Shown here: in pieces, positions 1 through 6,623 of the stretch
Position numbering within the stretch: the first letter of the stretch is position 1
How the letters are laid out: the number at the start of each line of letters is the position of its first letter
From: Candidatus Pacearchaeota archaeon
GTDB taxonomy: Archaea; Nanobdellota; Nanobdellia; Pacearchaeales; GW2011-AR1
Assembly: GCA_023133375.1 (NCBI GenBank)
Contig: JAGLWP010000011.1
Coordinates: forward strand, 1-16,574
Reading direction: 5' to 3'
Length of the DNA: 16,574 nucleotides
Translations under genes and position numbers: made by a program
The notes under the pieces: generated by a model
Databases searched by the model: none
Told to the model about the DNA's origin: nothing
Seen by the model: only the letters and a program-made list of their open reading frames with translations

Positions 1-1
1 A

Positions 2-28
2 GAGAATATGGGGGAAGAAAAAGAATGA
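2..28 (+). CDS. 3' end of an upstream gene (partial)
   Basis: The frame beginning at position 2 reads ENMGEEKE and stops at TGA 26-28. That stop overlaps the ATG at 25 of the next gene in an ATGA arrangement, which is the usual junction between co-transcribed, translationally coupled archaeal genes. Only eight codons are visible, so no function can be given. The call rests on the overlap and the acidic/lysine composition. Confidence 0.35.
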   Translation, partial: ENMGEEKE

Positions 29-249
29 TAGAAAATATTACTGCAGTAACAAAGATTGGATATGCTGGATTGGCGCATGATTCTATTAGACGAATGAATG
101 ATGCAGGAAAAGAAACTCAAGAGGCGAGAGAAATTAGAGTTCAAAAAGCATTAGAAGAAGAAAGGAAAAAAGTTGCTCCTGTTTATGATTCAAAAGGAAA
201 AATTATAGAATACTGTGATGATGGAAGACATTTAGATATTAAAGCATAA
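25..249 (+). CDS. Small hypothetical charged protein (74 aa)
   Basis: I do not recognise this protein. It is 74 residues, soluble, with no signal peptide or membrane helix. Residues about 28-50 are rich in Glu, Arg and Lys (KETQEAREIRVQKALEEE) and look like one long amphipathic helix. The C-terminal part contains YDSKGKIIEYCDDGRHLDI, which resembles a short beta-hairpin. The ATG overlaps the stop of the preceding frame (ATGA), so it is probably the last gene of an operon entering from the left. Its TAA at 247-249 directly abuts the stop of the convergent gene on the minus strand, leaving no intergenic space. Real gene is likely; function unknown. Confidence 0.6.
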   Translation: MIENITAVTKIGYAGLAHDSIRRMNDAGKETQEAREIRVQKALEEERKKVAPVYDSKGKIIEYCDDGRHLDIKA

Positions 250-1491
250 TTATTTTTTCTTGGTTTTTGCAATCTTTAATAAATTAACAGGTTTTTTGGC
301 TTTTTTGTATTTTTTCTTATAGAACCAAATTCCAGCAACGATAATTATTATTAAAATCACTATTCCAATTATTTTGCCTGTTGAGGTGGTTTCTTTTGTT
401 TTGCAAGTTCCTATGCAACAAACATCATCTTTTGCATAAACGACATTGCTGCTACTACATTCTTCATTGGTCTTGCAAATTGAATATCCCATTTCTGCAC
501 AAGTTTTTGTAGTATAATTTTGAGGGGGTTCTTCTGTAGGAATATAATCTGCTAAAAATTTTATAGAAATTGGCGCATAAATAATATCTTCTCCTTTTTT
601 TGCTTTTATATGTCCCTCAAGCTCAAATTCTTCTTCAGACGAAAAAATTAATTCAATCGGCATATTTGAATTAGCATCTAATTTATCAATGCTTTCTTCA
701 GATATGGTTACATAATTCTCTAAAGAATTAGATAAAGAGATGATAATGTCTGTTAGCTCTTCATCTCCTGTATTGTAAAGATAAATTGTTTTTTCTGTCT
801 CTGAATCTGTGGGTGCAGAAATAATCAAAGTTTGTGGTTCAAATTTAAAAACTTCTTCTTTTTGAATTTCTGTGGCAGGAATAGAAGCAAGGATTTCATA
901 ATTTAGATTTTCTGTGCTTAACTCTATTATTTTGAAAACTGGCTCCTGAACTTCAAAAACAAAATCTATATTTTTCTCTTGTCCTGATTTCAATATTATT
1001 GATTCTTGATAAGTTCCCCCTGAAATGTTTGTAGATTCTTTTGTTTTTACTTCAATAGTTATTTTATTATCTTGAAGATTTTGAACTGTTATAGAAAACT
1101 CAGTTCCTGAAGCAAACCCGGGATTTATTGAGAAATCTGCTGTTTGATTATTGATGGTGAAATTTCTTATTATGTTTTCTTCGCTCATCTCTCCCCCTTT
1201 CATGTATCTTACATTCTCCAAGGCAATAGAATAATTCTTTGGTTCTTTTCCTAAAAGCAAAGCATAAATATAATAATCTTCGTCTATCTTTTTTATATCA
1301 TATTCAAGAGGGATTCTTACATGTTCTCTATAAAAAAATACATTATTTTTTTGCAAAGGTAAGAGAAAATTACCTGAAACTTTTGCCATTAGGGTTTCTC
1401 CTTGACTGAATTCTTCTTTCATGTCAAACTCCACTGCAGAAATTATTGGAAAGATTAAAAGTAGTAATATTAATACAACACTTCTTTTCAT
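250..1491 (-). CDS. Secreted, C-terminally membrane-anchored surface protein with a cysteine module
   Basis: The 413-residue protein has a Sec signal peptide (MKRSVVLILLLLIFPIISAV, cleavage near residue 19-20), a long ectodomain, a single C-terminal membrane helix at about 374-391 and a lysine-rich cytoplasmic end. The ectodomain is beta-rich with hydrophobic/acidic alternation, and residues about 225-310 resemble an Ig/NEW3-like fold (inference from the pattern only). Just before the membrane helix sits a compact cysteine module, C331-x7-C339-x5-C345-x12-C358-C359-x3-C363, probably disulfide-bonded. The same spacing recurs in the protein encoded at 2512-4275. The start is supported by a TATA-like box centred 26 nt upstream of the ATG. 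No enzyme motif is seen; a structural or adhesive cell-surface role is the cautious reading. Confidence 0.8.
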   Translation of the reverse strand: MKRSVVLILLLLIFPIISAVEFDMKEEFSQGETLMAKVSGNFLLPLQKNNVFFYREHVRIPLEYDIKKIDEDYYIYALLLGKEPKNYSIALENVRYMKGGEMSEENIIRNFTINNQTADFSINPGFASGTEFSITVQNLQDNKITIEVKTKESTNISGGTYQESIILKSGQEKNIDFVFEVQEPVFKIIELSTENLNYEILASIPATEIQKEEVFKFEPQTLIISAPTDSETEKTIYLYNTGDEELTDIIISLSNSLENYVTISEESIDKLDANSNMPIELIFSSEEEFELEGHIKAKKGEDIIYAPISIKFLADYIPTEEPPQNYTTKTCAEMGYSICKTNEECSSSNVVYAKDDVCCIGTCKTKETTSTGKIIGIVILIIIIVAGIWFYKKKYKKAKKPVNLLKIAKTKKK

Positions 1492-1512
1492 AATTAATTA
1501 AAAGAAAACAGG

Positions 1513-1530
1513 TTTAATAAAGTTTATTAA
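1513..1530. promoter_or_regulatory. Divergent pair of archaeal TATA boxes
   Basis: Two TATA-like boxes lie side by side. Positions 1513-1521 read on the minus strand give TTTATTAAA, centred about 26 nt from the ATG at 1491. Positions 1523-1530 read on the plus strand give TTTATTAA, centred about 25 nt from the ATG at 1552. The spacing fits leaderless transcription in both directions. Confidence 0.5.
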
Positions 1531-1551
1531 TGAATCTGTCTTGTATATTTA

Positions 1552-1719
1552 ATGGAAAAAGATTTAGGAGAAAAAATTATTTTAAGGAACAAAACTATTT
1601 GTGGACCAGGGGTTAATCCTTTGGAATTGTGCTTGGTTGTTGGTGCAAAATATAAAATCGACGAAGAAGATAACAGAATGGTGCGCTCTTCCTTATCTTA
1701 TAGTTTTGAACAATATTAA
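1552..1719 (+). CDS. Small hypothetical protein (55 aa)
   Basis: An ATG at 1552 opens a 55-codon frame ending at TAA 1717-1719. The product starts MEKDLGEKIILRNKTICG and ends SSLSYSFEQY. It carries two cysteines (residues 17 and 27) around a hydrophobic stretch (LELCLVVGAKY) and a charged tail. It resembles no family I know. Support is indirect: a TATA-like box centred 25 nt upstream, protein-like composition, and position in an otherwise empty 285-nt gap. It could be a spurious frame. Confidence 0.42.
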   Translation: MEKDLGEKIILRNKTICGPGVNPLELCLVVGAKYKIDEEDNRMVRSSLSYSFEQY

Positions 1720-1749
1720 TTTTTAAGTCATGATTAATTGCAATAATTC

Positions 1750-1757
1750 TTATAAAG
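1750..1757 (+). promoter_or_regulatory. TATA box of the Nudix gene
   Basis: The box TTATAAAG is centred about 25 nt before the ATG at 1778, the position expected for a leaderless archaeal transcript. No Shine-Dalgarno sequence lies between it and the start codon; the spacer is T-rich. Confidence 0.55.
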
Positions 1758-1777
1758 TATCCTAATTTTTTCTTTTT

Positions 1778-2155
1778 ATGAGAAAAGCTGTTAGGGGATT
1801 GGCGATAAGAGATGGAAAAGTTTTACTTGTGAGAAAAAATGAAACATGGATTCTGCCTGGAGGGAAGCCAGAAAAAAGAGAGTCAGATATTGAATGTTTA
1901 TGCAGAGAATTTAAAGAAGAACTTCCAAGTGTGGAAATTGAAAATATTTCATATTATGACTCTTTTGCTGGGCGAACTCCGCACAAAAAAGATATGTTAA
2001 AGGCAGAAGTTTATTTTGTTGATATTTCAGAAGGCATTGGGAAACCTTCTAAAGAAATAAATTGTGTGAAATGGGTTAGTGATTTCCCCGACTATAATAT
2101 TTCAGATATAACCAGTAAAGTTATAAAATCTCTCAGAGAAAAAGATTATTTGTGA
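1778..2155 (+). CDS. Nudix hydrolase
   Basis: The 125-residue protein carries a complete Nudix box, G29-x5-E35-x7-R43-E44-F-K-E47-E48-L49, which fits the family signature G-x5-E-x7-R-E-U-x-E-E-x-G-U. The one deviation is that the final G-U is replaced by P-S-V. The glutamates in REFKEE bind the divalent metal, and the family hydrolyses nucleoside diphosphates linked to another moiety. Length matches a minimal single-domain Nudix protein. The flanking LRVVRKNETWILPGGK-like segment (residues about 15-30) is the usual strand-loop before the box. Substrate (NTP clean-up, ADP-ribose, capped or modified nucleotide) cannot be told from sequence. It has its own leaderless promoter and is convergent with the genes at 2214-4275. 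Confidence 0.92.
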   Translation: MRKAVRGLAIRDGKVLLVRKNETWILPGGKPEKRESDIECLCREFKEELPSVEIENISYYDSFAGRTPHKKDMLKAEVYFVDISEGIGKPSKEINCVKWVSDFPDYNISDITSKVIKSLREKDYL

Positions 2156-2163
2156 AATTTAGT

Positions 2164-2179
2164 GCTCACTTATGTTCGC
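2164..2179 (+). repeat. Dispersed motif GCTCACTT(AT/C)GTTCGC, copy 1
   Basis: GCTCACTTATGTTCGC lies 9 nt after the Nudix stop codon. It matches GCTCACTTCGTTCGC (minus-strand reading of 7522-7536) except for an AT in place of C. It also resembles GTTCACTTCGTTCAC at 13169-13183. All three copies are intergenic. Confidence 0.4.
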
Positions 2180-2213
2180 AAATTAATTGAAAATAGTTAA
2201 TGAAAAAATCATT

Positions 2214-2510
2214 TTATTCAGTAAAATAATCTTTTTGCTTGTAATAAAACCACATACCAACCAAGGCAATTAAACTTACATATTCTCTATTTAAGAGACC
2301 TTCTATTAAAATAAATGTATAGAGAACTAATCCATAGAAGAAAGCCCACCTATATCTTTTTATAATCCCAAAAAAATGAATTGGATATACAAAAACATAA
2401 ATCAACGAAAGGATATTAAAACTAACAAATATCAAGTAAAACAAATGTGCCAAAGTTGCTATAGGAGTAAAAATTAATATCAAATTCAAAAACCAATTTC
2501 TTTTTTTCAT
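2214..2510 (-). CDS. Small multi-pass membrane protein (98 aa)
   Basis: I do not recognise a family. The protein starts MKKRNWFLNL and then has three or four hydrophobic segments, at about 8-29, 31-50, 56-71 and 76-90. Short charged turns separate them (KRYR at 51-54, NRE at 74-76). The positive N-terminus suggests an N-in orientation. It begins 1 nt after the stop of the surface-protein gene at 2512-4275, so it is very likely co-transcribed and may work with that protein in the envelope. No catalytic residues are evident. Confidence 0.7.
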   Translation of the reverse strand: MKKRNWFLNLILIFTPIATLAHLFYLIFVSFNILSLIYVFVYPIHFFGIIKRYRWAFFYGLVLYTFILIEGLLNREYVSLIALVGMWFYYKQKDYFTE

Positions 2511-2511
2511 T

Positions 2512-4275
2512 TTATTTCCCCATCTCTTTTAACTTTTTAAGAACATCGTCCATTTCTCCTTTTGGTTTTTGTCTAGGAGTATATCTCCTTACTGGTCTCT
2601 GTCCTGGCGGTAAGATTCTTCTTGGGGTAGTTCGTCGTGCAATTGATGATGAAGGTCCTGGAGGAAATCCTCTTGGCCCTCTTCTAGATCCTGGTTTAGA
2701 TTTCCCAAACTTAGATTTAATCTTCAGCCAATATTTTCTTAATTTCTTCCTAAAAATAATTCCAAGGACAGTTAAGATTATAAGAATCCCAAAGATAATA
2801 ATTCCAGTATATGTTTTTTTGCTTTTATCAAAGCAACATACATCAAAAGAAGGACAATCATATGAACTTGATTCTTCGTCGCTAGAACAAAAGGACTTAC
2901 ACTCTCCACCGTATCTCTCGCATTCTGATTTTTCTTCCCCGCCGTCATCTTCTATTTCTACACATTCTCCACTTACACAACATTTTTCAGTGTCAGCAGC
3001 AGCGACAGTTTCCCCACTACACAATTCCCCTGAACTACAGATTTCTCCTCCCTGAAGCAAACAACTTTCTAATAGGCTTTCTACACTACAGCAGACATTT
3101 ATTCCACAACCACCATAATTAACTAATACATCACCTCCTGATTCTTGGCAGGCTGCACTTGTCATACAATAATAGTCCTCATCTTCACAATCAGGTTTTG
3201 TCTCATCTGGCGAGATGATTTTCTTTGGCCATGCAGAGAATAATATAAAAGCTGTATTTCTTATATTGTTTTGCCAACATCCGTCATCTCCTTGAACTTC
3301 TTCAAGCCAATCTTTTGCATCTGTTTTTTCCTGTGGCTCTTCTTTTTGTAATGAATATAAAGCAACTGCAGTATCATAAAATTTATCACCGGATTCAGAC
3401 CACCATTTGCTCTCTTTTTGTTTAAGTAAAAGCTCTTCTTTAAAACTGCCTGTCAAGGAATATAAGAAAGATTCTGGAATAAATTCTGAATTTTCATCTG
3501 TCATAGTAATTAAATAAGGCAAGTAAGAAGAAGTATCATGTCCTTTAAATTTTAAAACAAGGGCTGCCCATAGGCTTCCTTCATAGTTGCATGATGCTCC
3601 TTGTTTAAAACAAAATGAATTTACATTTTCTTTTGTTACTCCTCCTGCTGAAGCAGAGTTTGTACCCTTTAATACATAAATCACATCTGAACCTTGTTTT
3701 TTATATAATAAATTCGTGAAGAAAGTTTCATCACAAGAAATCTCAAATTCTTCGTTGTAGCATGTTGGGGAAATTCTGAGCCAGTACTCATCGTAGATTT
3801 TTAGGCAGGCTCCAGCATTAGAACTTATTTTTTTGTCTGCATTAATTGAAATTGTATATGGTGGTTTTCCAAGATAGGATATATCACATGAAGTTGGACT
3901 TGTTGATTCTATTTGCAAAAGCCAGTCAACATTTGGGGGGGAGATTTCTTGTGACAATAACCAGTTTTCTGCTTTGGTTGTGCTTGTTCCAACAGAATTG
4001 AGGGCAAGAATTGCCTGAGCAGTTGTTTTTATTTTACATCCTGAAGCTGGCCAACATTCATCATCTTTTGCATCTGCAACTACTTCGCTCTTGCATCTAT
4101 CTATTGCCAGCAAAGAGAAGATTCTCTCTTCTGGGGAAAGAGAAGAACATTTACCCGCAACTTTTGTTTCAAGACAATCATAACCTTTTTCAGAAACCGT
4201 GGCATCTTGTGCAACAGCAAGATATGCGCAGAAAATTAAGAACATTAAAGATACAATCAACACCTTTTTTCTCAT
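2512..4275 (-). CDS. Anchored surface protein with QW-type alpha/alpha-toroid repeats and three cysteine modules
   Basis: The 587-residue protein has a signal peptide (residues 1-22, ending AYLAVA), a large ectodomain, one membrane helix at about 489-508 and a 79-residue cationic tail rich in Pro and Arg (GPRGFPPGP, PRRILPPGQRPVRRYTPR). Residues about 48-110 and 298-350 look like helical-toroid repeats (TTAQAILAL...AENWLLSQ; DTAVALYSLQ...AKDWLEEVQ). The second includes a QW motif, Q328-x3-G332-x-W334, as in terpenoid cyclases and related toroids. No cyclase catalytic DxDD is seen, so a binding role is likelier. Three cysteine modules follow at 363-396, 405-438 and 452-481. The second has C-x7-C-x5-C-x12-CC spacing, identical to the protein at 250-1491. 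It heads a two-gene unit with the membrane protein at 2214. A run of seven C (minus strand) at 3935-3941 encodes the SPP before Asn115. Confidence 0.8.
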   Translation of the reverse strand: MRKKVLIVSLMFLIFCAYLAVAQDATVSEKGYDCLETKVAGKCSSLSPEERIFSLLAIDRCKSEVVADAKDDECWPASGCKIKTTAQAILALNSVGTSTTKAENWLLSQEISPPNVDWLLQIESTSPTSCDISYLGKPPYTISINADKKISSNAGACLKIYDEYWLRISPTCYNEEFEISCDETFFTNLLYKKQGSDVIYVLKGTNSASAGGVTKENVNSFCFKQGASCNYEGSLWAALVLKFKGHDTSSYLPYLITMTDENSEFIPESFLYSLTGSFKEELLLKQKESKWWSESGDKFYDTAVALYSLQKEEPQEKTDAKDWLEEVQGDDGCWQNNIRNTAFILFSAWPKKIISPDETKPDCEDEDYYCMTSAACQESGGDVLVNYGGCGINVCCSVESLLESCLLQGGEICSSGELCSGETVAAADTEKCCVSGECVEIEDDGGEEKSECERYGGECKSFCSSDEESSSYDCPSFDVCCFDKSKKTYTGIIIFGILIILTVLGIIFRKKLRKYWLKIKSKFGKSKPGSRRGPRGFPPGPSSSIARRTTPRRILPPGQRPVRRYTPRQKPKGEMDDVLKKLKEMGK

Positions 4276-4296
4276 GGCATAATTAATTAATGATTG

Positions 4297-4305
4297 TTTT
4301 TAAAA
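4297..4305 (-). promoter_or_regulatory. TATA box of the surface-protein gene
   Basis: On the minus strand the sequence reads TTTTAAAAA, centred about 26 nt before the ATG at 4275. It lies in the 35-nt gap after the primase stop codon, so the surface gene can be transcribed separately from the primase. Confidence 0.45.
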
Positions 4306-4310
4306 TTATC

Positions 4311-5570
4311 TTATCCTTTTGATTTCTTATTTGATTTCGAAGATTGAAAACTCTTCCTCGTTATATAACTAACTGGATTTTTTATTAATTTGCAGAGGTC
4401 GTCTGGAAAACATACTCCTATTCCCTTATAAAATTCTGAGCAATTTTGAGGCATGATTTGCTGTTTTTTAAAACTCCAGGACAATTGAGAAGAAATATAT
4501 CCTTGTCGCAAGGGAACTTCATTTTTTTTATTCCATTCTTCAATTCTTTTTTCAATCTCATCTCTTTCCATACCAACAGAACGAAATAAATTAATCAGCA
4601 CAAACAAAGCTCTCTTTTTTCCATCTCCAAGCCCCTGCAAAATTTTCTTAAGACATGGGGGAAAGTTTTGTTCAGAAAGATTTGAAATTTTGATTGGTTT
4701 AAATTCTTTTCTGACGTCTTGTTTTTCTGGATTATCTTGTTTATACCAATCAAGAGCCTGCATTAAAAGTTCACTAGCTTCATCTTCCTGAGAATCTGGC
4801 ATGAAATTTTTTATCTTGGCTTTCAAAGGGTCTGCATCTTTTGGCTGGAAATCTGAAATCTCATCTGGATTTAAAACTACACTTGCTAAAGCTGTTTTTT
4901 CGTGTAAAGAATAAGGCATCCTAAATAAATGTCTTGGAGAAACAAGAATTAAATCAGGCATTACTTCTTTCGGAGCCTGAAAATCTCTGACATATTTATT
5001 TGGTTTTGACAACTCACTAATCTTATCTATTAATTTTTTTACAATTATATGTGTGATATATTTCGTAATTATTCTCGGCCATTCTGGGAACATATCTGAA
5101 GAATTTACTCCATTAATTTCTTTGGGAAATGCTTTCCACGGAATAATCAGATGAAAACCTTTACTTCCTGAAAATTTCACCCCAATATTTTTTATTCCAT
5201 GAAATTTAAAAGTTTCAAGTATCAGCTCTGCCATAATCTTGCTATAATCAAGATACTTACTATCAATATCAATCAATAAATCCCACCCTTTCCTTATTCC
5301 ATTGAACTGTTTTTCATTCATGCCTGTCTCAATGCTCAAAGGGTCTTGCCAAAGTTCTTCTGAACAATGGAAAGATGTTGCTCCTCTTTTTACGAGTTCA
5401 AAAATATCACTGGGGTATTGCAAAGTATCAGGACGCTTTCCAAAACCTTCAAAATAACGCGGGCAAACCTCTCTGTTTTTCGAAAATTCGAAAATAGCTT
5501 TTTGAACTTCTTGTTTAGAATAATATAATTGAGTAAGATTTCTGACTCTTTGTTCTTTGAAATTTGACAT
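4311..5570 (-). CDS. priS: Single-chain DNA primase: PriS catalytic part fused to PriL-like Fe-S C-terminal part
   Basis: This 419-residue archaeo-eukaryotic primase makes the RNA/DNA primers for replication. Catalytic Asp residues are visible as D101-I-D103 in the strand LLIDIDSK, followed by SGSKGFH (134-140). The third Asp is probably D206, before RHLFRMPYSLHEKT (213-226), which corresponds to the HLIR-P-S-LHGK signature of PriS. The C-terminal ~120 residues are unlike ordinary PriS and match a PriL C-terminal domain: PPC306LKKIL, PQNC377, GVC387 and C393KLIKNPVSY. Four cysteines with C-x70-C-x9-C-x5-C spacing fit its 4Fe-4S ligands. A PriS-PriL fusion is known from Nanoarchaeum equitans. 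No separate priL lies in the window. PCNA lies about 1 kb away, divergently transcribed. Leaderless promoter at 5592-5599. Confidence 0.9.
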   Translation of the reverse strand: MSNFKEQRVRNLTQLYYSKQEVQKAIFEFSKNREVCPRYFEGFGKRPDTLQYPSDIFELVKRGATSFHCSEELWQDPLSIETGMNEKQFNGIRKGWDLLIDIDSKYLDYSKIMAELILETFKFHGIKNIGVKFSGSKGFHLIIPWKAFPKEINGVNSSDMFPEWPRIITKYITHIIVKKLIDKISELSKPNKYVRDFQAPKEVMPDLILVSPRHLFRMPYSLHEKTALASVVLNPDEISDFQPKDADPLKAKIKNFMPDSQEDEASELLMQALDWYKQDNPEKQDVRKEFKPIKISNLSEQNFPPCLKKILQGLGDGKKRALFVLINLFRSVGMERDEIEKRIEEWNKKNEVPLRQGYISSQLSWSFKKQQIMPQNCSEFYKGIGVCFPDDLCKLIKNPVSYITRKSFQSSKSNKKSKG

Positions 5571-5591
5571 AAAAGAAAAAGTTTGAAGAAG

Positions 5592-5599
5592 TTTATATG
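5592..5599 (-). promoter_or_regulatory. TATA box of the primase gene
   Basis: Read on the minus strand, CATATAAA is centred about 25 nt before the ATG at 5570. The spacer is pyrimidine-rich and lacks a Shine-Dalgarno motif, so a leaderless transcript is expected. Confidence 0.55.
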
Positions 5600-5614
5600 A
5601 TTTGTTGTGACAGA

Positions 5615-6502
5615 TTATTTTTTGAATACTCTTCTGTATAAATCCCTAATCATATATACTCCCATCATAAGAGCATGATGGAAAACCCGCCAAGGAGGAA
5701 TTGGTGTGAACCTTGTAGCAAAATTTCCTTCTCTTATTTCATAATTAATTGAATCTCTGAATGCTCTTTCAGAACTATAATCTAAGTTTTGAGAGTCAAG
5801 GATGTTGTAAGTTTTGCCTATGTCTTTTGGATGATGTCCATCTGAATTTGATACAAGAGGTATTTGATATTTTTTAGATGCTTTCTTTACTAAATAATTT
5901 GCTATAGAAAATGGGAAAGAGAAAAAAGAAAAATTTCCATTTTGTTCTAATGAATCAAATTTTCTTGCATCTTGTTCTGGATTTTTACTTCTTCTTAGAG
6001 TTCCTGATTTTTCAATAATTACATAAGGATGGTCTGCTATTTTTAATTCATTATCATATGCTTCTGCTAATGTCTCGTCAAGAGATTTTGAAGAAGAAAT
6101 ATTTTTATTCCTTCTCATTCCAGATAAAAGAACATGCCCTTGTGATGTTGGAATTTCCTGTGATTTTCCTAATGCCTTGACTTCATCTGCTTTTTTAAAA
6201 AAAGTAAAATAATTTCCTTGCTCAATTTCATAACCTGCATTTACTGCTTTTTGAAGTTGCTCCTCAGAAGTCCAGATTTCATATCTTTGGTCTTCATAAT
6301 TTGTGACATAAAGAATATCTAATTCTGTTTCCATTACTTTATCTAATATTCCAGTTAAATCTGAAAAACCTTCTTCTAAAAATAGATTGCTTATTTTTTC
6401 TTTGAATGTTTTTGGTTTTTTTCTGAACTCACTTCCAGTCTGTAAATGATTATGAAAATCAATATTCAATGTTTTTTTCTTTGCAAGTTCTTCTAATAAC
6501 AT
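5615..6502 (-). CDS. PHP-domain phosphoesterase family protein
   Basis: The 295-residue protein has most PHP metal-binding motifs in order: D15-F-H17-N-H19 at the start, E116 and GH123VLLSG in the middle, ADH158P, and SD221-G-H223 near 220 (NSDGHHPKDIGKTY). PHP proteins are trinuclear-metal phosphoesterases, including histidinol-phosphatase and polymerase-associated exonuclease types. The second motif, usually T-D-H, is T67-N-Y69 here, so one metal site may be changed or lost. The last ~45 residues form a basic/hydrophobic helix (FHHALMMGVYMIRDLYRR) that may touch the membrane or a partner. It lies between the primase and PCNA genes with its own promoter. A role in nucleic-acid processing is possible from context but not shown. 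Confidence 0.82.
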   Translation of the reverse strand: MLLEELAKKKTLNIDFHNHLQTGSEFRKKPKTFKEKISNLFLEEGFSDLTGILDKVMETELDILYVTNYEDQRYEIWTSEEQLQKAVNAGYEIEQGNYFTFFKKADEVKALGKSQEIPTSQGHVLLSGMRRNKNISSSKSLDETLAEAYDNELKIADHPYVIIEKSGTLRRSKNPEQDARKFDSLEQNGNFSFFSFPFSIANYLVKKASKKYQIPLVSNSDGHHPKDIGKTYNILDSQNLDYSSERAFRDSINYEIREGNFATRFTPIPPWRVFHHALMMGVYMIRDLYRRVFKK

Positions 6503-6521
6503 GATTTAGAGAAGAAAATTG

Positions 6522-6530
6522 AATTTAAAA
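6522..6530 (-). promoter_or_regulatory. TATA box of the PHP gene
   Basis: The minus-strand reading TTTTAAATT is centred about 24 nt before the ATG at 6502. It is preceded by A-rich sequence that could serve as a BRE. Confidence 0.45.
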
Positions 6531-6593
6531 GTTTTTAGGTGTGTACTCACTCTGTAGTAATCATACATTTAATTAATTATCAACCACAATAAT

Positions 6594-6607
6594 ACTTAAA
6601 AAATAAA
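6594..6607 (+). promoter_or_regulatory. Probable TATA region of the PCNA gene
   Basis: The A/T-only stretch ACTTAAAAAATAAA ends 17 nt before the ATG at 6624 and is centred near -24. The whole 6503-6623 gap is AT-rich, so the exact box is less clear than for the neighbouring genes. Confidence 0.4.
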
Positions 6608-6623
6608 TTTGTTTTAAAATATA

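Noticed and set aside
2819..3055. Plus-strand frame opposite the cysteine modules
   Set aside because: Its Ser/Pro/His-rich product is the antisense of the Cys/Gly/Glu-rich coding strand; no promoter or domain supports it.
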